NCBI GenBank assembly: GCA_016764835.1
Contig: JAESRD010000390.1
Coordinates: 1 to 5,464 of the forward strand
Direction: 5' to 3'
Length of the DNA stretch: 5,464 nt
DNA from: Paracoccaceae bacterium
GTDB taxonomy: Bacteria > Pseudomonadota > Alphaproteobacteria > Rhodobacterales > Rhodobacteraceae
Shown here: positions 1 through 5,464 of the stretch, piece by piece
How the letters are laid out: the number at the start of each line of letters is the position of its first letter
How positions within the stretch are numbered: position 1 is the stretch's first letter
The notes under the pieces: model-generated
What the model saw: the letters and a program-made list of their open reading frames with translations, nothing else
Databases searched by the model: none
What the model was told of the DNA's origin: nothing
Position numbers and translations under genes: made by a program

Positions 1-513
1 GATGTCACTGTGCAAAACGAGGTGGCAACCGCGTTTGACCGGCTAGAGAAAGAGCTGCATTCGCAGCTGCTCGGCCATGCCCGCGCCGCACTCTACCATT
101 TGGGCCTGCTCTCCGTGCTGTTTCAGCGCCAGTTTGAGACGGCCCCCTTGGCCGAGGCCAATAGCCATGGCCACTCCGCCGCCGCCCGGCTGGTGGCCGC
201 CTTTACCGGCCAGATCGAGCGTGATTTTCACACCGATATGGGCGTGGCCAATTATGCCAGCCTGCTTGGCGTGACGCCAACCCATCTGACCCGCTGTTGC
301 AATGAGACCAGTGGCCGCACGGCATTGGCGCTGCTCAACGATCGCAAATTGTTTGAGGCCCGGATCAGGCTGCGCGGCACCGATATGCCCGTGCGCAAAA
401 TCGCCCAAATGTTGGGCTATTCATCTGCTGCCTACTTCACCCGCGCCTTTCAGGCCGGTGCCGGCATGACGCCAACCCAGTTTCGTCGCAAAGGCCCGCT
501 GCCAATATTATAG
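1..513 (+). CDS. AraC/XylS-family transcriptional regulator, C-terminal part (5' truncated)
   Basis: This is the DNA-binding end of a cytoplasmic one-component regulator. The frame is open from the first base (GAT GTC ACT GTG...), so the GTG at 10 is probably an internal valine and the true start, with the ligand-sensing N-terminal domain, lies before the window. Counting from base 1, 170 residues are visible. Residues about 1-45 form a helical linker or dimerisation stretch. About 65-165 are the double helix-turn-helix domain: first HTH near 82-106 (YASLLGVTPTHLTRCCNE), second near 130-152 (VRKIAQMLGYSSAAYFTRAF), then the family's closing P-x-x-FR (TPTQFRR). The second HTH with GY-S---YF-RAF is the most conserved family signature. 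The gene ends with TAG and points toward the ABC transporter operon, so it may control that operon; this is inferred only from position. The ligand is unknown. Confidence 0.93.
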   Translation, partial: DVTVQNEVATAFDRLEKELHSQLLGHARAALYHLGLLSVLFQRQFETAPLAEANSHGHSAAARLVAAFTGQIERDFHTDMGVANYASLLGVTPTHLTRCCNETSGRTALALLNDRKLFEARIRLRGTDMPVRKIAQMLGYSSAAYFTRAFQAGAGMTPTQFRRKGPLPIL

Positions 514-744
514 CCGCCAATTCATAATCAGGCCAAATCGACGCTCATATCGGCAGCTATTGACGCAGCGCCGCATTAACACTTTTAGGTGTAAAGCCCG
601 GCCGCGTCGCTTTTGAATGGAAAAAATGTCGCAAACAGACTACTTATTGGCGATGCCATGCATTGACCCCGCCTGACAAAACGTGCCGAATGGCCAATGA
701 ACAAGTCGCAAGCTCGCGCTGAGCCTGCAACCACTCACGAAATG

Positions 745-762
745 CAGCTAAATAATAAGCTG
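745..762. repeat. Inverted repeat CAGCT-N8-AGCTG over an A/T-rich core
   Basis: CAGCT at 745-749 is matched by AGCTG at 758-762 around an eight-base A/T-only spacer that contains the -10-like AATAAT. A perfect 5-bp arm with an A/T core is the shape of a dimeric repressor or activator site, but arms this short also occur by chance. Its place directly before the next inverted repeat and the ribosome binding site makes it worth listing. Confidence 0.3.
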
Positions 763-764
763 TG

Positions 765-781
765 GCATCAGGTATTGATGC
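765..781. repeat. Perfect inverted repeat GCATCA-N5-TGATGC just before the ribosome binding site
   Basis: GCATCA at 765-770 and TGATGC at 776-781 are perfect reverse complements with a five-base spacer (GGTAT). The second arm ends four bases before the Shine-Dalgarno sequence of the binding-protein gene. It could be an operator in DNA or a 6-bp hairpin in the 5' leader of the mRNA, affecting stability or initiation. It has no T tract, so it is not a terminator. Confidence 0.4.
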
Positions 782-785
782 GCTT

Positions 786-792
786 AAGGGAG
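786..792 (+). promoter_or_regulatory. Ribosome binding site of the binding-protein gene
   Basis: AAGGGAG lies ten bases before the ATG at 803. It fixes this ATG as the start, which also gives the complete twin-arginine signal peptide. Confidence 0.7.
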
Positions 793-802
793 ACGATAAT
801 AC

Positions 803-2455
803 ATGACCTATCTTCAGAAGTTTGACACCAAAATACATGCAAAAGCCGAAAGCTATGCAGCAGAAGCACAAACAGGTCAGCTCTCGCGGCGTGAATTCCT
901 GACCCGTGCCACGGCGCTTGGCGTGACCACCGCCGCCGCTTACGGGCTGCTCGGCCTGCAAAGCCCGGCCATGGCCGCAGGCCACAAATCTGCTGGCGGT
1001 ACGCTGCGCATGCAGATGGAAACCAAGGCGCTCAAAGACCCCCGTCTTTATGACTGGTCCGAGATGGCCAATTTCAGCCGCGGCTGGCTGGAATATCTGG
1101 TTGAGTACAACGCTGACGGCTCTTTGCGCGGCATGTTGCTTGAAAGCTGGGAAGCCAACGGCGATGCCAGCGAATATGTGCTGCATATCCGCCCCGGTGT
1201 GACCTGGAACAACGGTGAAGCCTTCACCGCCGCAGATGTGGCGCGCAATATCACCGGCTGGTGCGATACCTCCATTGAGGGCAATTCGATGGCCTCGCGC
1301 ATGACTTCATTGGTTGATACTGAAACCGGCATCGCCCGCGATGGTGCGATCATCGTGGTTGATGATCTGACAGTGAAGCTGGTGCTGAACAACCCAGATA
1401 TCTCGACCATCATCTCGATGGCCGATTATCCGTCTGCAATCGTGCATGCCAGCTATGATGGCGGCGACCCGTCGGCCAACCCTGTCGGCACCGGGCCATA
1501 TCTGCCCGCGCGCAATGATGTTGGTATCAAGCAGATACTGGTGCTCAACGGCGACCACACATGGTGGGGCGCGGACGTTTATGGTGGACCATATCTCGAT
1601 AGCATTGAGTATATCGACTATGGCACAGACCCTTCCGCTGTTGTGGCCGCGGTAGAGTCAGGCGAGATCGACGCAACATATCAGTCCAACGGCGATTTCA
1701 TTGATATCTTCGACTCGCTGGGCTGGAACAAGTCTGAAGCAGTAACGGCGGCAACAATCGCCGTGCGTTTTAACCAAGACTCGGCCCCGTATGACAATGT
1801 CGAAGTCCGCAAAGCGCTGGCAATGGCGGTCAATAATTCGATCGTGCTTGAGCTGGGATATAATGGTCTTGGCACCACAGCCGAGAACCACCATGTTTGC
1901 CCAATTCACCCAGAATATGCTGAGCTGCCACTGAAGATGGTTGATCCTGAAGGCGCAAAAGCAGCGCTTGATGCGGCGGGCTTTGGCGATGAAGAGTTCG
2001 AGCTGATTTCGATTGATGATGCTTGGCAGGCCGCAACCTGCGACGCGGTTGCCGCCCAAATCCGCGATGCTGGCATCAACATCGCCCGTACCGTGCTGCC
2101 GGGCTCGACCTTTTGGAACGACTGGACCAAATATCCGTTCTCGGCCACCGAGTGGAACATGCGCCCGCTTGGCGTCCAAGTACTCAACTTGGCCTACCGC
2201 ACCGGGGTTCCGTGGAACGAGAGTGCATTTGCCAACGAAGAGTTCGACACGTTGTTGACCGAGGCCATGGCGCTTAACGACATCGAAGAGCGGCGTGCCG
2301 TGATGGCGAAGATCCAAGCGATCATGCAAGATGAAGGCGTGATGATCCAACCATATTGGCGCTCGCTCTACCGCCACTTTGCGCCCCATGTTCAAGATGC
2401 GATCATGCATCCTACATTTGAGCACCATCACTATAAGTGGTCGATTTCGACCTAA
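803..2455 (+). CDS. Tat-exported periplasmic solute-binding protein of a peptide-type (PepT) ABC importer, SBP_bac_5 family
   Basis: This protein captures the transported solute in the periplasm and delivers it to the two permeases encoded downstream. At 550 residues it has the usual size for the DppA/OppA family. The N-terminus has a 27-residue polar stretch, then a twin-arginine motif S28-R-R-E-F-L33, a moderately hydrophobic segment (about 36-54) and a likely cleavage site after A56-M-A58, so export is folded, by the Tat route. There is no lipobox cysteine, so it should be soluble. Residues 111-150 carry the family signature (L-ESWE--------YVLHIRPGVTWNNGEAFTAADV). The mature part has three cysteines (in GWCDTS, HHVCPIH and AATCDA). 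The start at 803 has a good ribosome binding site. A strong terminator follows the stop, which would favour high expression relative to the permeases. The substrate (peptide, opine or other) is not identifiable by eye; I am sure of the family but not of the ligand. Confidence 0.95.
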   Translation: MTYLQKFDTKIHAKAESYAAEAQTGQLSRREFLTRATALGVTTAAAYGLLGLQSPAMAAGHKSAGGTLRMQMETKALKDPRLYDWSEMANFSRGWLEYLVEYNADGSLRGMLLESWEANGDASEYVLHIRPGVTWNNGEAFTAADVARNITGWCDTSIEGNSMASRMTSLVDTETGIARDGAIIVVDDLTVKLVLNNPDISTIISMADYPSAIVHASYDGGDPSANPVGTGPYLPARNDVGIKQILVLNGDHTWWGADVYGGPYLDSIEYIDYGTDPSAVVAAVESGEIDATYQSNGDFIDIFDSLGWNKSEAVTAATIAVRFNQDSAPYDNVEVRKALAMAVNNSIVLELGYNGLGTTAENHHVCPIHPEYAELPLKMVDPEGAKAALDAAGFGDEEFELISIDDAWQAATCDAVAAQIRDAGINIARTVLPGSTFWNDWTKYPFSATEWNMRPLGVQVLNLAYRTGVPWNESAFANEEFDTLLTEAMALNDIEERRAVMAKIQAIMQDEGVMIQPYWRSLYRHFAPHVQDAIMHPTFEHHHYKWSIST

Positions 2456-2466
2456 GACCATTGCTG

Positions 2467-2500
2467 ATACGGGGCGGCGCGGATGCCGCCCCGTATTTTT
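2467..2500 (+). terminator. Intrinsic terminator, probably partial (attenuator), between binding-protein and permease genes
   Basis: The arms TACGGGGCGGC (2468-2478) and GCCGCCCCGTA (2485-2495) pair perfectly around a six-base loop. A2467-T2496 extends the stem to 12 bp, and TTTTT follows at 2496-2500. The T tract is only on the + strand side, so it acts on transcripts leaving the binding-protein gene. Since the permease genes continue in the same direction without an obvious promoter in the gap, read-through is expected. Such terminators in ABC importer operons commonly let the binding protein be made in excess; the stem would also protect the upstream mRNA from 3' decay. Confidence 0.88.
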
Positions 2501-2507
2501 AGATCTG

Positions 2508-2521
2508 AGCCCAAACGGGCT
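2508..2521 (+). repeat. Small hairpin AGCCC-AAAC-GGGCT after the terminator
   Basis: AGCCC at 2508-2512 pairs with GGGCT at 2517-2521 around a four-base loop. It starts seven bases after the terminator's T tract and lacks its own T tract. It may be a structural element of the permease mRNA leader. The stem is only 5 bp, so chance is possible. Confidence 0.35.
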
Positions 2522-2525
2522 GAAA

Positions 2526-2539
2526 TGTCCTGACGGACA
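2526..2539 (+). repeat. Small hairpin TGTCC-TGAC-GGACA in the permease leader
   Basis: TGTCC at 2526-2530 pairs with GGACA at 2535-2539 around the loop TGAC. It is the third hairpin in a row in this gap and has the same 5-bp stem and 4-base loop design as the one before it, from which it is separated by four bases. A role in mRNA processing or stability is possible but unproven. Confidence 0.35.
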
Positions 2540-2586
2540 AAAGAGCCGCACCAAGCGCGCCATCGGCCAGCCAGGGGGCACCACAG

Positions 2587-3633
2587 ATGCTAAAATTTCT
2601 CGCCGGGCGGGTGATCACAATGCTTGTCACGACCTTGTGCCTGACATTCATCGTTTTTATGCTGACCAACCTCGCGCCAAACCTTGAAAAGGTGGCCAAA
2701 TCTGAGGCTGGGGCGCGCATAACCGACGAAGAGGTCGTATCTTGGCTCGACAAGAACGGCTATGGCAGCCCAATGATAGTGCGCTACGGCGAATGGCTTG
2801 GTGTTATCCCCGGCTGGGTGCGCGAAGCCGATGACGGCACCGTCTTTGGCCGCTGCATCGCGCGCGGTACTGACGCCGCCCTCGCCCCGGCCCGCTGCGG
2901 TATCTTGCAAGGCGACTGGGGCAGTTCGACTGTATTCAAAACCGATGTTTCAGCCATTGTTGGCCGCTCCCTGGCGCTGACAGGCAAGCTGATGTTCTGG
3001 GTGATGATGGTTATGGTGCCCGGCGCGCTGATCATTGGCGTGCTATCGGGCATGCGCGAAGGCTCGCGCACTGACCGCACGCTGTCAGCCGTGTCTATCG
3101 TCACCACGGCCACGCCCGAATATGTCTCTGGCGTGGTGTTTATCACCGTGTTTGCCTCCTCCGCCGTTGGCCTAAAATGGTTCAACGGCTCAGCGACCAG
3201 CGCCATGGATGACGCGACCTTTGCCAATTTCACCCTGCCAGTGCTGACAATCGCGCTTTACGGCATGGGCTATATTGCCCGCATGACCCGCGCCAGCATG
3301 GCCGAGGTAATGACCGCGCAATATATCCGCACGGCCCGGCTCAAAGGCGTGAGCTTTAGCAAGATCATCTTGCGCCACGCCTTGCGCAATGCGCTGATCG
3401 CGCCCTTCACCGTGATCATGTTGCAGTTCCCGTGGCTGCTCAACGGCGTGGTGATCGTTGAAACATTGTTTAACTACAAAGGCTTCGGCTGGACGTTGGT
3501 ACAGGCGGCGGGCAATAATGACATTGAGCTGCTGCTCGGCGTGTCGGTGGTGTCGGTCTTTGTCGTGCTGGTCACGCAGCTGATCTCAGACATTGGCTAT
3601 GTCTACCTCAACCCACGCATTAGAATATCCTAA
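2587..3633 (+). CDS. ABC transporter inner-membrane permease, DppB/OppB-like
   Basis: This is one of the two membrane subunits forming the translocation channel for the solute delivered by the upstream binding protein. It has 348 residues: TM1 about 8-28; a long periplasmic segment about 30-128; then membrane segments near 133-154, 168-192, 215-230, 270-292 and 315-338. The cytoplasmic coupling (EAA) loop at about 236-270 reads S-M-A-E240...YIRTARLKG254...LRHALRNAL, the surface that docks on the ATPase. The family's QYxxWLG...GDxGxS region is recognisable as RYGEWLG (66-72) and GILQGDWGSS (105-114), but about 32 residues with C90 and C104 lie between the two, where many relatives have only a few. 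The usual PGDP motif after TM1 is replaced by APNLEK. The start at 2587 has AGGGGG at 2573-2578, eight bases upstream. The next permease starts 15 bases after its stop. The family call is secure. Confidence 0.95.
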   Translation: MLKFLAGRVITMLVTTLCLTFIVFMLTNLAPNLEKVAKSEAGARITDEEVVSWLDKNGYGSPMIVRYGEWLGVIPGWVREADDGTVFGRCIARGTDAALAPARCGILQGDWGSSTVFKTDVSAIVGRSLALTGKLMFWVMMVMVPGALIIGVLSGMREGSRTDRTLSAVSIVTTATPEYVSGVVFITVFASSAVGLKWFNGSATSAMDDATFANFTLPVLTIALYGMGYIARMTRASMAEVMTAQYIRTARLKGVSFSKIILRHALRNALIAPFTVIMLQFPWLLNGVVIVETLFNYKGFGWTLVQAAGNNDIELLLGVSVVSVFVVLVTQLISDIGYVYLNPRIRIS

Positions 3634-3638
3634 AGGGG
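3632..3638 (+). promoter_or_regulatory. Ribosome binding site overlapping the stop codon of the first permease gene
   Basis: AAAGGGG begins inside the TAA stop codon (3631-3633) of the first permease and lies ten bases before the ATG at 3649. It supports that start and suggests translational coupling of the two permeases, which are needed in equal amounts. Confidence 0.7.
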
Positions 3639-3648
3639 CGCACAAAAC

Positions 3649-5052
3649 ATGGAACCGCTCACTTGGACAGGCACGTTGGGAGTAGCCCTCAACCCAGCCC
3701 TCATCTTCAGCCTTCTGGCTCTGGCTTGCAGCATGCTGGTGCTCAGCGTCATTTCCTTCACCGCGCTGCCGCAGGCGGTGGTCGAGCGCGCCACACGTTG
3801 GTCGCTCCTTGCCGTGGTCGCCGTGCTGGTCGCCTATGTGCTCGGCGGGTTGCTGATGCCATATGGCAGTGCAGGCATTGTCGGCGCTGTGGCCAAACGC
3901 TTCTTGCCGGTTTGGTTGGCGCTGGGCGTCACCTATGCGCTGTCAATCCGCTACAAGTCGCGCCTCGGGTTATACGGCAAACTTTTCGACAGCACTGTCG
4001 GCATGATCGGCTTTGGCCTCGTCATGTTTTGGGTCTTCACGGCGCTATCCGTTGGCATATTCGGCCTGATCGCCACCCATGACCCGCTCAGCGCCGTCTC
4101 GGGCCTCAAGAACAAAGTGCCCGGCTTCACCATGCCGGGGGCCGAAGAGATGCGCATGGGCGCGCATTACCTTTTGGGCGGCGACAACCTCGCGCGCGAC
4201 GTGTTCAGCCGCATGGTGCATGGCGCGTGGATTGTGGTCCAAATTGCCCCATTGGCGACGGTCTTCGCCTTCTTGGTTGGCATCACGCTGGGCCTGCCAG
4301 CGGGCTATTACGGCGGCAAGCTAGACATCTTCCTCAGCTTCATCGCCAACCTGATCTTGGCCTTCCCGGTCATTTTGCTGTTCTACCTGCTGGTCACGCC
4401 AGAAATCATCAAAACCGGCTTGCCTAGCTTCATGGCCATCGTGCTGTTCCTGTTCCCGATCGTGTTCTTCAGCGTGTTGATCAACGCGCGCTACCACACC
4501 CAGCCGCGCAAGCTCTGGCCCATGTTGGCGGCCGTCATCGGCGGCCTCGGCATCTTGTATCTCAGCGTCATCAACCAGCCCGGCACTGTGGTCGACTTCC
4601 TGCCCGCTTGGCTCGACCTGTTCGATATTCCCGGCGGCTTGCTTGTGGTCTTCGTCTCGGTGGTCTTCGTCAACTCGCCAACCGTGTTTCGTATCGTCCG
4701 CGCCCTAACGCTCGACATCAAAACCCGCGACTATGTCGCCGCCGCCCAAACCCGCGGCGAGGGCGCATGGTATGTGATGCTTTGGGAGATCTTGCCCAAT
4801 GCACGCGGGCCACTGATCGTCGATTTTTGTCTGCGCATTGGCTACACCACCATCCTCCTGGGAACCCTCGGCTTCTTTGGCCTCGGCCTGCCGCCAGAAA
4901 GCCCCGACTGGGGCTCAACCATCAACCTTGGGCGACGCTTACTGTCGATCTATCCGCACCCCGCCCTCGTGCCCGCCTTTGCCCTGCTCACTATGGTGCT
5001 GGGGCTAAACCTGCTGGCCGACGGGCTGCGCGAAGAAAGCCTGAGGGACTAG
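3649..5052 (+). CDS. ABC transporter inner-membrane permease, expanded DppC/OppC-like
   Basis: This is the second channel-forming subunit. It has 467 residues, whereas DppC/OppC proteins usually have about 280-300. Residues 1-105 form an extra hydrophobic module with about three membrane segments (about 11-37, 51-70, 84-100). The classical permease begins near 115 with TM 116-139, followed by the periplasmic family motif at 173-194 (H-LLGGDNLARDVFSRMVHGA) and TMs near 197-215 and 228-249. A second insertion, about 250-330, carries one or two more membrane segments (262-279, 291-308). The standard core then resumes: a TM near 330-342, the coupling loop at 351-390 (RDYVAAAQTRGEGAW...EILPNARGPL), TM 391-413 with GFFGLGLPP, and a final TM near 438-455. 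The reading frame is intact throughout, so the extra length is not a frameshift artefact. The start has a strong ribosome binding site. The gene sits between its partner permease and the ATPase, which supports its role. Confidence 0.94.
   Translation: MEPLTWTGTLGVALNPALIFSLLALACSMLVLSVISFTALPQAVVERATRWSLLAVVAVLVAYVLGGLLMPYGSAGIVGAVAKRFLPVWLALGVTYALSIRYKSRLGLYGKLFDSTVGMIGFGLVMFWVFTALSVGIFGLIATHDPLSAVSGLKNKVPGFTMPGAEEMRMGAHYLLGGDNLARDVFSRMVHGAWIVVQIAPLATVFAFLVGITLGLPAGYYGGKLDIFLSFIANLILAFPVILLFYLLVTPEIIKTGLPSFMAIVLFLFPIVFFSVLINARYHTQPRKLWPMLAAVIGGLGILYLSVINQPGTVVDFLPAWLDLFDIPGGLLVVFVSVVFVNSPTVFRIVRALTLDIKTRDYVAAAQTRGEGAWYVMLWEILPNARGPLIVDFCLRIGYTTILLGTLGFFGLGLPPESPDWGSTINLGRRLLSIYPHPALVPAFALLTMVLGLNLLADGLREESLRD
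5043..5048 (+). promoter_or_regulatory. Ribosome binding site of the ATPase gene, inside the second permease gene
   Basis: GAGGGA lies within the last codons of the permease gene, eight bases before the ATG at 5057. It decides the ATPase start in favour of 5057, only four bases after the permease stop, which fits coupled translation. Confidence 0.65.
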
Positions 5053-5056
5053 TGAT

Positions 5057-5464
5057 ATGACGGACACATATGACGGCCCCATCTTAGAAATTGACAATCT
5101 GTCGATCTCGTTCTTCACCCGCTCTGCCGAGATCCCGGCGGTGATGGACTTCTCAGCCAGCATAAAACCCGGCGAGGCGCTGGGTCTGGTCGGCGAAAGC
5201 GGCTGTGGCAAGTCGACCGTGGCTTTGGGCGTCATGCAAGACCTCGGCGTTAACGGCAAAATCATCAATGGCTCGATCAAGTTCAAAGGCCGCGATCTGT
5301 GCACGATGAGCCAAGCCGAGCTACAGGCGATACGTGGCCGCGAGATCGCCATGATCTACCAAGAGCCAATGGCCAGCCTGAACCCGGCAATGAAGGTCGC
5401 GGCTCAGCTGATGGAAGTGCCGATGATCCATGACGGTGTCAGCAAGTCTGAGGCCTATGCGCGC
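5057..5464 (+). CDS. ABC transporter ATP-binding protein, DppD/OppD-like (3' truncated by the window end)
   Basis: This is the cytoplasmic ATPase that powers the importer. Translation from the ATG at 5057 stays open to the last base and gives 136 residues, of an expected 270-350 for a single-domain member or 500-600 for a fused double ATPase. Residues 9-20 (ILEIDNLSISFF) form the typical first strand. Walker A is G46-ESGCGKS-T54, with the oligopeptide-type GESGCGKS variant. The Q-loop is at 98-110 (AMIYQEPMASLNP, Q102), with the E-P-M/D-SLNP extension characteristic of DppD/OppD ATPases. The ABC signature, Walker B and the C-terminal oligopeptide extension lie beyond the window. A second ATPase (DppF-like), as a separate gene or fused, is expected downstream. 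The gene overlaps nothing but follows the permease stop by four bases. Confidence 0.95.
   Translation, partial: MTDTYDGPILEIDNLSISFFTRSAEIPAVMDFSASIKPGEALGLVGESGCGKSTVALGVMQDLGVNGKIINGSIKFKGRDLCTMSQAELQAIRGREIAMIYQEPMASLNPAMKVAAQLMEVPMIHDGVSKSEAYAR

Larger units (their letters stand above)
514..802 (+). promoter_or_regulatory. Non-coding region before the ABC operon, probable promoter and operator region
   Basis: No credible gene is seen on either strand in these 289 bases. The region separates the AraC-type regulator from the binding-protein gene and should hold the operon promoter. Visible elements are an AAAGC...GCTTTT inverted repeat at 593-614, which is weak as a terminator for the regulator; TGGC-GAT-GCCA at 648-658; ATTGGC at 646-651 matched by GCCAAT at 693-698; and two adjacent inverted repeats at 745-762 and 765-781. 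AATAAT at 751-756 matches five of six bases of a sigma-70 -10 box, but no good -35 box lies 16-18 bp upstream, as is common at activator-dependent promoters. Promoter position is therefore a guess; the regulatory role of the region as a whole is likely. Confidence 0.45.

Noticed and set aside
10..12. GTG as the start codon of the AraC-type gene
   Set aside because: The frame is open through the window's first base with plausible residues (Asp-Val-Thr-Val), there is no ribosome binding site in the few bases seen before it, and the family is normally about 250-330 residues long, so the gene almost certainly starts earlier.
272..479. A 13-base direct repeat TGACGCCAACCCA (272-284 and 467-479) inside the AraC-type gene
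   Set aside because: Both copies are in the same frame and encode T-P-T at comparable places in the two HTH units. This is explained by similar protein sequence and codon choice rather than by a DNA element.
593..614. AAAGC-N11-GCTTTT as the terminator of the AraC-type gene
   Set aside because: The stem is only 5 bp with a loop of 11 bases and four T, and it lies 80 bases after the stop codon. Too weak to call as a terminator.
663..691. TTGACC (663-668) as a -35 box
   Set aside because: At 17 bases spacing the -10 position reads CCGAAT, a poor match, so the pair does not make a convincing sigma-70 promoter.
559..781. Three ATTGA-type 8-mers (ATTGACGC 559-566, ATTGACCC 662-669, ATTGATGC 774-781) as possible regulator half-sites
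   Set aside because: The matches are short and imperfect, and their spacings (103 and 112 bases) do not fit the closely spaced direct repeats bound by AraC-type proteins. Chance is a sufficient explanation.
644..1186. Open frame on the - strand (180 codons) spanning the promoter region and the start of the binding-protein gene
   Set aside because: Most of it is antisense to the signal peptide and N-terminal domain of the binding protein. The translation shows no domain and no ribosome binding site of note.
1658..2584. Long open frame on the - strand (308 codons) covering the 3' half of the binding-protein gene
   Set aside because: It lies opposite a certain gene, its translation is rich in Arg, His, Pro and Cys in the manner of antisense frames of GC-rich genes, it matches no family I recognise, and it runs through the terminator region.
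1..5464. CRISPR arrays, transposases, tRNA or rRNA genes, attachment sites
   Set aside because: None was seen. No regularly spaced repeats, no insertion-sequence ends and no RNA-gene consensus were found, and the window is fully accounted for by the regulator, the importer operon and two short gaps.

Overview
The window looks like part of an alphaproteobacterial chromosome, most likely from the Rhodobacterales (Roseobacter-type). This rests on moderately high GC with GCC/GGC/CTG-rich codon use, a twin-arginine-exported peptide-type binding protein with a long N-terminal extension before its RR motif, and the overall gene style. The taxon is an inference from style, not from a marker gene.

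Layout, all on the + strand. Bases 1-513 are the C-terminal part of an AraC/XylS-family transcriptional regulator whose start lies upstream of the window. A 289-bp non-coding region (514-802) follows. It holds several short inverted repeats, two of them back to back just before the next ribosome binding site, and is the likely control region of the operon. Then comes a peptide/opine/nickel-type (PepT) ABC importer operon: a Tat-exported solute-binding protein (803-2455), a DppB/OppB-like permease (2587-3633), an unusually long DppC/OppC-like permease (3649-5052), and the first 136 residues of a DppD/OppD-like ATPase (5057 to the window end, truncated). The 131-bp gap between binding protein and first permease carries a textbook intrinsic terminator (12-bp GC-rich stem plus five T) followed by two smaller hairpins. 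The later junctions are tight (15 and 4 nt), with ribosome binding sites inside or touching the preceding gene.

How it works together: the binding protein would capture a solute in the periplasm, the two permeases would form the membrane channel, and the ATPase (with a second ATPase expected just downstream) would power uptake. The terminator after the binding-protein gene would let that protein be made in excess over the membrane parts, and the AraC-type regulator is a candidate controller. The substrate cannot be read from the sequence; this superfamily carries peptides, opines, sugars, nickel chelates and other solutes.

I see no exotic or clearly new system. The parts most worth a second look are the expanded second permease (extra N-terminal membrane module plus a central membrane insertion), the two-cysteine periplasmic insertion in the first permease, and the array of hairpins that separates binding-protein from permease expression.
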